Shown: in pieces, positions 36,253 through 44,568 of the stretch | How positions within the stretch are numbered: position 1 is the first letter of the stretch | Layout of the letters: each line of letters opens with the position of its first letter | Assembly: GCA_049889355.1 (NCBI GenBank) | Contig: JBMHDN010000025.1 | Location: 1 to 63,077, forward strand | Direction: 5' to 3' | DNA length: 63,077 nt | Source: JBMHDN01 sp049889355 | GTDB taxonomy: Bacteria; Pseudomonadota; Alphaproteobacteria; Puniceispirillales; Puniceispirillaceae | The notes under the pieces: generated by a model | What the model was told of the DNA's origin: nothing | The model's database searches: none | Seen by the model: only the letters and a program-made list of their open reading frames with translations | Translations under genes and position numbers: made by a program

Positions 36253-37077
36253 ATGAGCTCAATTCACATTGCATTGCCCGGAGCAGCTGGCCGGATGGGC
36301 CAGATGATCGCCTCTTTGATCAGTGAGAGTCCGCAATTTGATCTCACGCTGGTCAGTGAAAATCCTGATGCAGGCAAGGTTGGTGCAGATTATGGCAGCC
36401 TCACCGGCCTGAAATTTGAAGGCCTCACCCTCGCTGCCTCACTGGCAGGCTTAAGCCAGTCAGAGACAGGGGGAAAAAAAGCGGATGTGGTGATTGATTT
36501 TACCGCGCCTGCGGCCACGATGCAGCATCTGGCAGCGGCCAGAGCGGCTGGTACAGCCATGGTTATCGGCACAACAGGCTTATCAGAGGCTGATGAAGCG
36601 ATGCTCACAGACGCCTCAAAGGATATCCCGATTGTTTATTGTGCAAATACCTCTGTTGGGGTGACCTTGCTGGCTAATCTGGTACGTGAAGTGGCACGCC
36701 AGCTCGATGAGAGCTGGGATATAGAGATTGTGGAAACCCATCATAACCGTAAGGTGGATGCGCCCTCTGGCACAGCCCTTGCCCTTGGCAAGGCGGCAGC
36801 AGAAGGCCGTTCGGTCGATTTGGATGCGGTGCGCGATTCAGGGCGTGATGGGATAACAGGCGCACGTCAATCAGGTGATATTGGGTTTGCGGTGATGCGC
36901 GGCGGTGATGTTGCCGGTGAGCATAGCGTGCTGTTTTTCGGTGAAGAAGAGCGCATAGAGCTGACACATAAAGCCACCAGCCGGCGTATTTTTGGGCGCG
37001 GCGCGCTGAAAGCAGCGCAATTTGCAGCGTCAGCTAAGCCTGGTCTCTATAGCATGGATGATGTGTTAAAAGCCTAG
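36253..37077 (+). CDS. dapB: 4-hydroxy-tetrahydrodipicolinate reductase
   Basis: DapB reduces 4-hydroxy-tetrahydrodipicolinate in the lysine and diaminopimelate pathway. The 274-residue protein has the NAD(P)-binding LPGAAGRMGQMI at 8-19, VIDFTAPAATMQHL, and the catalytic EIVETHHNRKVDAPSGTAL. Its 3-prime end overlaps the DUF2244 gene stop tail-to-tail. Confidence 0.97.
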   Translation: MSSIHIALPGAAGRMGQMIASLISESPQFDLTLVSENPDAGKVGADYGSLTGLKFEGLTLAASLAGLSQSETGGKKADVVIDFTAPAATMQHLAAARAAGTAMVIGTTGLSEADEAMLTDASKDIPIVYCANTSVGVTLLANLVREVARQLDESWDIEIVETHHNRKVDAPSGTALALGKAAAEGRSVDLDAVRDSGRDGITGARQSGDIGFAVMRGGDVAGEHSVLFFGEEERIELTHKATSRRIFGRGALKAAQFAASAKPGLYSMDDVLKA

Positions 37078-37613
37078 CCAGCCTGTTGGCCAGCGCCCAT
37101 CTGCCGATCAATGGACCGGTTCAAAGCTGCGGCAAGCCCCGGCTTTTCTGAAGGCGGTAAAAAAGCCCCGATTTCGATTTGCTGGCTATGATGACGCAGA
37201 TACAGCTTTTGTCGCTCTGCATTTTTTGGCAGGCATTCTGCGCGCACCCAAATCGAGATATTTAATTTCTGGCGGATGGTTTTACGCGCATCAAAACGCC
37301 GTAGGGTCACGCCCCTCGATGAAATTTCAATTTCTTCAAAGGCATTGCCTGCCAGATAATTAAATCTGAAAGCAAGCCAGACAATGCCGATCTCAAGACC
37401 CAGAAATCCGATAACAGGCCAGGCACCCAGAAAATAAAATAAGCTGCCCAGCATGAAACAGGACAGCCCAAAAAACGCCATGACCGCTGCAAAACCGCGT
37501 GGGCTGAGCGAGCGATAGGGCCAGAGCGTTATGGTGATCACTTCTTTATCTTCTGAGGCGGTGTGATGCTGCCAGGGCTGGATATTTTCAGAATTCTGAG
37601 ACATATCTTTCAT
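37074..37613 (-). CDS. DUF2244 membrane protein
   Basis: The sequence matches DUF2244, small inner-membrane proteins of unknown function common in alphaproteobacteria. From ATG 37613 it has 179 residues: a short polar N-terminus, TLWPYRSLSPRGFAAVM, two hydrophobic segments (about 38-58 and 60-80), and a cytoplasmic C-terminal domain with EIEISSRGVTLRRFDARK. It is divergent from nth and convergent with dapB. A start at 37604 is also possible; neither has a strong ribosome site. Confidence 0.83.
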   Translation of the reverse strand: MKDMSQNSENIQPWQHHTASEDKEVITITLWPYRSLSPRGFAAVMAFFGLSCFMLGSLFYFLGAWPVIGFLGLEIGIVWLAFRFNYLAGNAFEEIEISSRGVTLRRFDARKTIRQKLNISIWVRAECLPKNAERQKLYLRHHSQQIEIGAFLPPSEKPGLAAALNRSIDRQMGAGQQAG

Positions 37614-37707
37614 ACGCGTCTTGTGCTGTATCAGATGTAAGCCATTATATAAGCTGCACCATTGAAATAGCACCAAATTGCTTGCGGGAAAGAAGGAGAG
37701 GTTGGCT

Positions 37708-38391
37708 ATGAGCAAAAGTTTTGAAGAATTTGCGAAATTGCCCAAACGCCCGCGCAAAATGAAGCTCAGCGATATCGATCTGTTTTTTGATCATTTATCG
37801 CGCGATAATCCAGATCCGAAAACGGAACTCACCTTTAAAAATCCCTATACGCTTTTGGTCGCGGTGGTGCTCTCAGCGCAAGCCACAGATGTGGGCGTGA
37901 ATAAAGCAACAGGTCCTTTATTTGAGGCGGCTGATACGCCTGAGAAAATGGTCGCCCTTGGTCTGGGTCAGATTAAGGATTATGTGAAAACCATTGGTCT
38001 TTTTAACACCAAGGCTCAGAATGTTCTTAAACTCTCTGAGATTCTCATCGATAAATATGATGGCGAAGTACCAGCTGATCGTGCGGCACTAGAAGCCTTG
38101 CCTGGGGTCGGGCGCAAAACAGCCAATGTGGTGCTCAATGAAGCATTTGGCCAGCCAACCATCGCGGTCGACACCCATATTTTCAGAGTAGGCAACCGAA
38201 CTGGCCTTGCCCCTGGCACCAATCCGGATGCGGTCGAAAAAGAATTGCTGCGGCGGGTGCCTGAAAAATGGAAAAAAGGGGCGCATCACTGGCTGATTTT
38301 ACATGGGCGCTATGTTTGCACAGCCCGCAAGCCAGATTGCACCGCCTGCCTGGTTTCTGATTTATGCCTCTATAAAGCCAAGGCATTTTGA
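37708..38391 (+). CDS. nth: Endonuclease III (DNA glycosylase/AP lyase)
   Basis: Nth removes oxidised pyrimidines from DNA. The start at 37708 is preceded by AAGGAGAG and gives 227 residues. The helix-hairpin-helix LPGVGRKTANVVL carries the catalytic Lys, VDTHIFRVGNR carries the catalytic Asp, and the C-terminal C-x6-C-x2-C-x5-C (CTARKPDCTACLVSDLC) binds a 4Fe-4S cluster. Confidence 0.97.
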   Translation: MSKSFEEFAKLPKRPRKMKLSDIDLFFDHLSRDNPDPKTELTFKNPYTLLVAVVLSAQATDVGVNKATGPLFEAADTPEKMVALGLGQIKDYVKTIGLFNTKAQNVLKLSEILIDKYDGEVPADRAALEALPGVGRKTANVVLNEAFGQPTIAVDTHIFRVGNRTGLAPGTNPDAVEKELLRRVPEKWKKGAHHWLILHGRYVCTARKPDCTACLVSDLCLYKAKAF

Positions 38392-38427
38392 GCATATGCT
38401 GATGCAGTTCAGCTTGCTTGGTCTGAT

Positions 38428-39207
38428 TTATTGGCGTTGCGCCAATTCACGATGACAGGCGGTGCTGTCAAATCTTGTACCGAAAACACGGGTGCGCGCG
38501 TGGCTATTGGTGATGATAAGCCCCTTTACACTGTCTTTGAGTGAGCTGGGGGTATTTCGGACCATAACCGCTTTGTCTGTATCAATCGGATAAAAGAAAA
38601 AATCCACCACACAAGAAGGCAGGCGATATTGCCAGATATGAACCTGCATCTCATAGCGGGTGAAATCAGGCGCCCCTAGATGGCTGAGCAGCTCAACCCC
38701 GTTCTGACCCACTAAGCTGGCTGGAATAATTTGCGGGATAGGGGCCGGTTTTGGAGCTGGTTTTGGAGCTGGTTTTGGCGTTTGTATTGCCGTGGCTTTT
38801 GGCGCCGGCTTTGGCTCAATATTAGCTTTTGGCGCTGGCTTTGGCTCCTGTTCTGGGGCTTTTTTCGGTCCAGGGATCACCGCTAAAAGGCCTTCGCCTT
38901 GAGGGGCTTGTGCAATGACAAGCTCATCTTCTTTTAAATCAAGAGACGGTGTGTGGCCGGCATCTGTTGCAACCGCCACGGTGATGGTCTCATCTGCCTC
39001 AATGGGCTCAGATGGAGCCGCTTCTTGTGTTGCTGGTGTCAGCTGTTCCGTTTGATCTGCAATAGGCTGTTCAGCTTGAATCTCAGTGTTTTGAGAAGAG
39101 GCGGTGATGTCAGGGATTGGTTGGCTGACAGTCTGACAGGCCGTCAGCATCCCCAACCCAGCCAATAGCAGGGCCGTTTGTGCTAAACCAGCGCTGAAAC
39201 ATCTCAT
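38428..39207 (-). CDS. Hypothetical lipoprotein with Pro-Lys-Ala repeats
   Basis: This is an unrecognised 259-residue protein from MRCFSAGLAQTALLLAGLG. The signal ends in lipobox LTAC (Cys24). The central part is acidic, then Pro/Lys/Ala-rich with PKPA repeats (about 110-160), which could span the periplasm or cell wall. The C-terminal ~90 residues are globular with VGQNGVELLSHLGAPDFTRYEMQVHIWQYRLPSCVVDFFFYP and two Cys residues. An upstream ATG at 39231 would overlap maeB by 14 nt. It lies directly behind maeB in the same direction. Confidence 0.75.
   Translation of the reverse strand: MRCFSAGLAQTALLLAGLGMLTACQTVSQPIPDITASSQNTEIQAEQPIADQTEQLTPATQEAAPSEPIEADETITVAVATDAGHTPSLDLKEDELVIAQAPQGEGLLAVIPGPKKAPEQEPKPAPKANIEPKPAPKATAIQTPKPAPKPAPKPAPIPQIIPASLVGQNGVELLSHLGAPDFTRYEMQVHIWQYRLPSCVVDFFFYPIDTDKAVMVRNTPSSLKDSVKGLIITNSHARTRVFGTRFDSTACHRELAQRQ
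38747..38780. repeat. 12-bp tandem repeat in the lipoprotein gene
   Basis: GGTTTTGGAGCT occurs twice in tandem (38747-38758, 38759-38770) with a partial third copy, encoding the PKPA repeats on the minus strand. Confidence 0.85.
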
Positions 39208-39217
39208 CTCATTTGGC

Positions 39218-41485
39218 TTATTCTGTGGCATAGCTCGCTTCATAGGCTGCCAGTGCGGCGGCGGTGACCAGATCATTTACATGGGCACCCATCTGTACAA
39301 TCTGGAATGGATGTGCTGAGCCAAGTACCATCGGGCCAATCACATTACCGCCACCTAATTGCTGCATCAGCTTAAAGGAAATATTGGCAGAATGCAGGCC
39401 TGGCATAATCAGGATATTGGCAGGACCAGACAAACGACAGAACGGATAACGCTCTTTCATCAGATCATAATTCAGCGCAATTTCAGCTGTCATTTCGCCG
39501 TCATATTCAAAATCCACATCCATCTGATCTAACAAATCGACTGCGCCGCGCACATTATCTGCTGTGGCGCCAGCTGGACTGCCAAAATTCGAGAAGGATA
39601 AGAGCGCCACACGCGGAACATGACCCATCTGGCGTGCTTGTGAGGCAATCATCTGGGCAATGCGTGCCATTTGTTCTGCTGTCGGGCGCTCATAAATTGA
39701 AGTATCGCCTATAAAGACAGTCCGGCCACGCGAAATCAGCATAGAGGTGGTCACAAATTTTGCCTCAGGCTTGGGATCAATTACCCGTGTGACATGTTCA
39801 AAACTGGCAGAAAAAGAGCGGGTAACACCTGTTACCATCGCATCTGCATCCCCATGTGCCAGCATGCAGGCAGCAAAAACATTTCGATCAAGATTAACCA
39901 TGCGCTGGCAATCTCGCATCAGGCTGCCAGTGCGCTGAAGACGCTGATAAAGATAATCAATATAGCGGTCATTCTGATCTGAGATTTTCGCATTTGTGAT
40001 GCTCAGATCATCTGCCCCTTCCAGACCGAGGCGGGCGATGGCTTCTTTAATCCGATGCTCGCGGCCTAGTAAAATAGGCTCACCATAGCCGGCATTTTTG
40101 AAGGTTAGGGCTGCGCGGATAACCACCTCTTCTTCAGCTTCGGTGAAAACCACACGTTTTGGATGCGCGCTCACCCGATCAAAGACATCTTGCAAGAAGT
40201 TAGCGGTCGGATCGAGGCGCGCAGACAGGCTGCGGCGATAGGCATTCATATCAGCAATTGGTTTGCGGGCGACACCTGTATCCATTGCCGCTTGTGCCAC
40301 CGCAGAAGAGACAGCAGAAATCAGCCGCGGATCAAAAGGTGCCGGAATAATATAATCTTCCCCATAATGCAGATTTTGGCCAGCATAAGCGTTATTCACC
40401 TCATCTGGCACATCTTCGCGTGCCAGCATCGCAATCGCGGTGGCCGCGGCAATTTTCATTTCCTCATTAATCGCGCTTGCCCGGACATCAAGGGCGCCTC
40501 TGAAGATATATGGAAAGCCGAGGACATTATTGACCTGATTTGGGAAATCTGAACGGCCAGTGGCAATAATCGCATCAGGGCGTGCTTTTTTCGCCTCATC
40601 TGGCATGATTTCAGGCACCGGGTTGGCCATGGCAAAGATAATCGGCTTTTCAGCCATATTCTGGACCATATCAGGGGTCAAGGCACCAGCAACAGACAGC
40701 CCTAAAAACACATCTGCCCCTTCAAGGGCTTCGACCAGCGTGCGTGCCTCAGTTCTGACGGCATGTGCTGATTTCCACTGGTTCATCCCTGTCTCGCGAC
40801 CCTGATAAATTACCCCTTCACGGTCTGCCAGAATGACATTTTCATGTGGCACGCCCATAGCCTTGATCAGTTCAACACAGGCAATTGAGGCAGCCCCTGC
40901 CCCATTTGAGACGATTTTAATATCTTTGAGTGCGCGACCGGTGAGATGTACCGCATTAATCAGGCCAGCAGCCGCGATAATGGCTGTGCCATGCTGGTCA
41001 TCATGAAAGACTGGGATATCCATCACCTCGCGCAGACGCTGTTCAATAATAAAACATTCAGGTGATTTGATATCTTCTAGATTAATGCCGCCAAAAGAAG
41101 GCCCGAGCAGTGATACCGCATCAACAAAGCGATCAACATCTTCGGTCGCCACTTCCAGATCCACCCCGTCAATATCTGCAAATTTTTTGAACAGAACCGC
41201 TTTGCCTTCCATCACAGGCTTTGAGGCAGCTGCCCCGATATTGCCAAGCCCCAGCACAGCGGTACCATTTGAAATCACCGCAACCAGATTGCCCTTAGCG
41301 GTGTAATCATAAGCAGTGCTGACATCTTCTTCGATGGCAAGACAAGGTTCAGCCACGCCAGGCGAATAGGCAAGCGAGAGATCACGCTGGGAGGTGAGCG
41401 GCTTTGTCGGCTGAATTTCCAATTTGCCAGGCCGCCCCTTCTGATGAAAATCAAGGGCTTCTTGCTTCAGATTATTTTTAGCCAT
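39218..41485 (-). CDS. maeB: NADP-dependent malic enzyme with phosphotransacetylase-like domain
   Basis: MaeB decarboxylates malate to pyruvate. The start at 41485 (MAKNNLKQEALDFHQKGRPGKL) agrees with the family and gives 755 residues; the open frame runs 30 codons further up. The malic enzyme half has SLAYSPGVAEPCLAIEED, FHDDQHGTAIIAAAGL, and VSNGAGAASIACVELI. From about residue 430 the phosphotransacetylase-like domain (AHPKRVVFTEAEEEVVIRAALTF ... AHPFQIVQMGAHVNDLV) regulates the enzyme in characterised members. Confidence 0.95.
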   Translation of the reverse strand: MAKNNLKQEALDFHQKGRPGKLEIQPTKPLTSQRDLSLAYSPGVAEPCLAIEEDVSTAYDYTAKGNLVAVISNGTAVLGLGNIGAAASKPVMEGKAVLFKKFADIDGVDLEVATEDVDRFVDAVSLLGPSFGGINLEDIKSPECFIIEQRLREVMDIPVFHDDQHGTAIIAAAGLINAVHLTGRALKDIKIVSNGAGAASIACVELIKAMGVPHENVILADREGVIYQGRETGMNQWKSAHAVRTEARTLVEALEGADVFLGLSVAGALTPDMVQNMAEKPIIFAMANPVPEIMPDEAKKARPDAIIATGRSDFPNQVNNVLGFPYIFRGALDVRASAINEEMKIAAATAIAMLAREDVPDEVNNAYAGQNLHYGEDYIIPAPFDPRLISAVSSAVAQAAMDTGVARKPIADMNAYRRSLSARLDPTANFLQDVFDRVSAHPKRVVFTEAEEEVVIRAALTFKNAGYGEPILLGREHRIKEAIARLGLEGADDLSITNAKISDQNDRYIDYLYQRLQRTGSLMRDCQRMVNLDRNVFAACMLAHGDADAMVTGVTRSFSASFEHVTRVIDPKPEAKFVTTSMLISRGRTVFIGDTSIYERPTAEQMARIAQMIASQARQMGHVPRVALLSFSNFGSPAGATADNVRGAVDLLDQMDVDFEYDGEMTAEIALNYDLMKERYPFCRLSGPANILIMPGLHSANISFKLMQQLGGGNVIGPMVLGSAHPFQIVQMGAHVNDLVTAAALAAYEASYATE

Positions 41486-41703
41486 CTCGCTGCTCTGTTC
41501 TACTTTTTGAATAGGATGAGCCACCTTTAAAAAAGGTTGCGAGGCAATTTTAACCAGCTTGGCCATGAAAAGCATTAAAAAAGCGAAAGCGTGACATTAA
41601 CCAGATAAAAAACTGGCAGATAAAGGGCGCATGTTTTATCACGAAATAAGGCGGCCGCTTATCAGCCGCGCGTTATGATGCCAGCGTTATTAAAGGATGA
41701 AGC

Positions 41704-44568
41704 ATGTCGGGCCTTGCACGCACGCCAGAACCAGAAAAGGATAGCACCGAGACCACGCCGTCTGCGGTTATATCAAAGCTGCGTGCAGAGGATAAAAACA
41801 TAAAGGAGGCCAATATCGAAGAGACCAGCCGTGCCTTGCGGATAAAAGCCAGCGCGCTGATATCTCAAAAAGGGGCTCTTACCCCGATGATGGCCCAGTT
41901 TCTGGATGTCAAAGCCACCTATGATGATACGATCTTATTTTATCGGATGGGTGATTTTTACGAAATGTTCTTCGATGACGCTGTGCTGGCCTCTACTGTT
42001 CTTGGCATTGCGCTCACCAAACGTGGTCAGTTTGACGGGGTCGATATCCCGATGTGCGGGGTGCCTGTCCATGCGATGGATGGCTATTTATCCAGACTGA
42101 TCACAGCGGGTCTGCGTGTGGCGGTGTGTGAACAGGCCACAGATCCGGAGACGTTCAAAAAAGAAGGTGGCAAAGGCCCGCTGCCACGCCATGTGGTACG
42201 GGTGATCACCGCTGGCACCTTGCAAGAAGATGTCTGGCTAAAAGCTGAGTCTCACAATTATCTGGCAGCGGTTGCAAAGGCTGGTCAGCAACTGGCTGTG
42301 GCCTGGGCTGATATGTCGACAGGTGATTTTCAGGTTCAGGAAATTGACGCTGATGATATGGAAGCGATGCTGGTCCGGCTGGCCGCGGCTGAGATTATCT
42401 GTCCAACAGAGCTTGAAGCTGCGTGCAGTTTACTTGGTGAAGACCAGCTGGTGCGCTCCCTGCCTGCCCGTCAGTTTGACAGCCAGCAAGGCGGCGATGC
42501 GCTATGTGCATATTATGGTGTGTCCACGCTGGACGGGCTGGGTGCATTCAGCCGTGCGATGCAAGCTGCAGCAGGTGGGCTATTGGGATATCTAAAAGCC
42601 ACCCAAATTGAATTAATGCCTAGATTATCGCGTCTGCGCCCTTTGCGCTCAGATGATTTTATGGAAATTGATCCCGCGACACGGCGATCGCTTGAGCTCA
42701 CCCAGACTTTGCAAGGCGAGCGCAAAGGCAGCTTGCTGGCTGCGGTTGATCGCACCCTCACCCCCGCAGGCAAACGTATTTTGGCCAGCCGTATCGCTGC
42801 GCCCCTGGCCCGAAAAGCAGATATTGATGAGCGCCTGTCTCTTGCAGATTGGTTTTTAGACTCCGGCATTATTTTGGATGAGATGCGCGGCGCGCTCTCT
42901 GCTCTGCCAGATATAGAGCGCTGTCTTGGCCGTATCGCATCTGGGCGGGGTGGTCCGCGCGATTTGGCTCAGCTTGCCTCAGGTCTGGAAGGCGCTGAGC
43001 AAATTGCGCTGTTGCTGAGCACGTCACATCCACACATGCTGCCACAAAATCTGCCACAAAATTTAGCTGATATTCTGGTCAGTCTGCAGGCCCCACTTGA
43101 TATCATTGCGCTGTTGCGGCCTGCTCTTGGCGATGAATTACCGGCTTATGCTCGTGATGGCAATTTCATACGTCAGGGCTATCAGCCACGCCTTGATGAC
43201 TGCCGGAGCTTGCGTGATGAAAGCAGGCGGCATATCGCGGCTTTACAACAACGTTATGCAGATGAAACCGGCATTGCCGCGCTGAAAATCAAACATAATA
43301 ATGTGCTGGGCTATCATATCGAAGTGCGCAGCACCCATAGTGATAAGCTGCTTCAAAATCCAGATTATATTCACCGCCAGACCACGGCTCAGGCAATGCG
43401 CTTTACCACCCCGGCCTTAACTGAGCTGGAACGTGATTTAAAGGCAGCTGCTGATCGCACTCTTGCCATAGAAATGGCTATTTTTGCAGAGCTCTGTGAT
43501 GAGGTGATGCAACGCGGTGATGCGATTGCCGCCAGTGCGCAGGCGATTGCCATGCTGGATGTCGCTGGGGCAACCAGCATGCTGGCCCTTCATGATGGGT
43601 ATAGCCGTCCGGTGATACGCGAGGACACGCATTTTGATGTGGAAAGTGGGCGTCATCCGGTGGTGGAACAAACCCTCGATACAGACAGCCATTTTATCGC
43701 CAATGATTGCGCCCTGCCTGATGACGCCAATCTCTGGCTGCTGACAGGCCCGAACATGGCGGGTAAATCGACCTTTTTGCGGCAGAATGCGCATATTGTG
43801 ATTTTGGCTCAGGCCGGTCTTTATGTGCCCGCCACACGCGCTGAAATCGGGGTGTGCGATCGGGTCTTCAGCCGTGTTGGCGCTTCTGATGATCTGGCAC
43901 GGGGCCGCTCAACCTTTATGGTTGAGATGGTAGAGACCGCGACGATTTTAAACCGGGCCAGCCAGCGCTCACTGGTTATTCTAGATGAAATTGGCCGCGG
44001 TACAGCGACTTATGATGGGCTGGCGATTGCTTGTGCCACGCTTGAACATCTCCATGAGGTGGTTGGTTGCCGGACCTTGTTTGCTACCCATTATCATGAA
44101 TTAGGACAATTGGCTGAACGGCTGGGGCGGATGCGTGCCCATACGATGAAAGTCTCAGACTGGCAGGGTGAGGTGATTTTCCTGCATCAGGTGGTGGCTG
44201 GCAGTGCGGATCGCTCTTACGGGGTGCATGTGGCTAAATTGGCAGGCTTACCAGAAGTGGTGGTTGAACGTGCCGAAGCACTGCTTTTCGCCCTCGAACG
44301 TCAGGCCTTTGAAAAGGCAACAAGGAGCTCGGCGCATCCAACAGATGATCTAACAGACGATCTAACAGATCAGGCTGATGAGACATCCGCCTTATCCCTA
44401 CCGCTCTTTGCCCCGCTTCAGTCTGCCTCGCCGCCAGCAAAGGCTAACATAAAGAGTGAGGTTGAAACAGCGATTGAAGCGTTGGATATAGACAGCCTCG
44501 CGCCGCGAGAAGCGTTGGATATGCTCTATCAGCTCAAAGCTCAGATTAGCGATAAAGGCAGGGCATAA
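41704..44568 (+). CDS. mutS: DNA mismatch repair protein MutS
   Basis: MutS recognises mismatches. The 954-residue protein starts behind AAAGGATGAAGC. The mismatch-binding domain begins near residue 61 (LTPMMAQFLDVKATYDDTILFYRMGDFYEMF), so about 60 N-terminal residues are an extra, charged extension. The Walker A GPNMAGKSTFLRQ is at about 682, and VILDEIGRGTATYDG follows. Two short tandem repeats (LPQN near 43039, TDDL near 44341) lie in linkers. It is followed without a gap by glnD (TAAATG). Confidence 0.96.
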   Translation: MSGLARTPEPEKDSTETTPSAVISKLRAEDKNIKEANIEETSRALRIKASALISQKGALTPMMAQFLDVKATYDDTILFYRMGDFYEMFFDDAVLASTVLGIALTKRGQFDGVDIPMCGVPVHAMDGYLSRLITAGLRVAVCEQATDPETFKKEGGKGPLPRHVVRVITAGTLQEDVWLKAESHNYLAAVAKAGQQLAVAWADMSTGDFQVQEIDADDMEAMLVRLAAAEIICPTELEAACSLLGEDQLVRSLPARQFDSQQGGDALCAYYGVSTLDGLGAFSRAMQAAAGGLLGYLKATQIELMPRLSRLRPLRSDDFMEIDPATRRSLELTQTLQGERKGSLLAAVDRTLTPAGKRILASRIAAPLARKADIDERLSLADWFLDSGIILDEMRGALSALPDIERCLGRIASGRGGPRDLAQLASGLEGAEQIALLLSTSHPHMLPQNLPQNLADILVSLQAPLDIIALLRPALGDELPAYARDGNFIRQGYQPRLDDCRSLRDESRRHIAALQQRYADETGIAALKIKHNNVLGYHIEVRSTHSDKLLQNPDYIHRQTTAQAMRFTTPALTELERDLKAAADRTLAIEMAIFAELCDEVMQRGDAIAASAQAIAMLDVAGATSMLALHDGYSRPVIREDTHFDVESGRHPVVEQTLDTDSHFIANDCALPDDANLWLLTGPNMAGKSTFLRQNAHIVILAQAGLYVPATRAEIGVCDRVFSRVGASDDLARGRSTFMVEMVETATILNRASQRSLVILDEIGRGTATYDGLAIACATLEHLHEVVGCRTLFATHYHELGQLAERLGRMRAHTMKVSDWQGEVIFLHQVVAGSADRSYGVHVAKLAGLPEVVVERAEALLFALERQAFEKATRSSAHPTDDLTDDLTDQADETSALSLPLFAPLQSASPPAKANIKSEVETAIEALDIDSLAPREALDMLYQLKAQISDKGRA
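43039..43062. repeat. 12-bp tandem repeat in mutS (LPQN)
   Basis: CTGCCACAAAAT occurs twice in tandem (43039-43050, 43051-43062), encoding LPQNLPQN in frame, followed by divergent sequence. Confidence 0.85.
44341..44370. repeat. 12-bp tandem repeat in mutS (TDDL)
   Basis: ACAGATGATCTA and ACAGACGATCTA (44341-44352, 44353-44364) are followed by a partial third copy, encoding TDDLTDDLTDQ in the hydrophilic segment before the C-terminal domain. Confidence 0.85.

Noticed and set aside
41802..41809. AAAGGAGG inside mutS as an internal ribosome site
   Set aside because: No ATG, GTG or TTG follows at 5-10 nt in the mutS frame; it is simply the codons for K-E-A.
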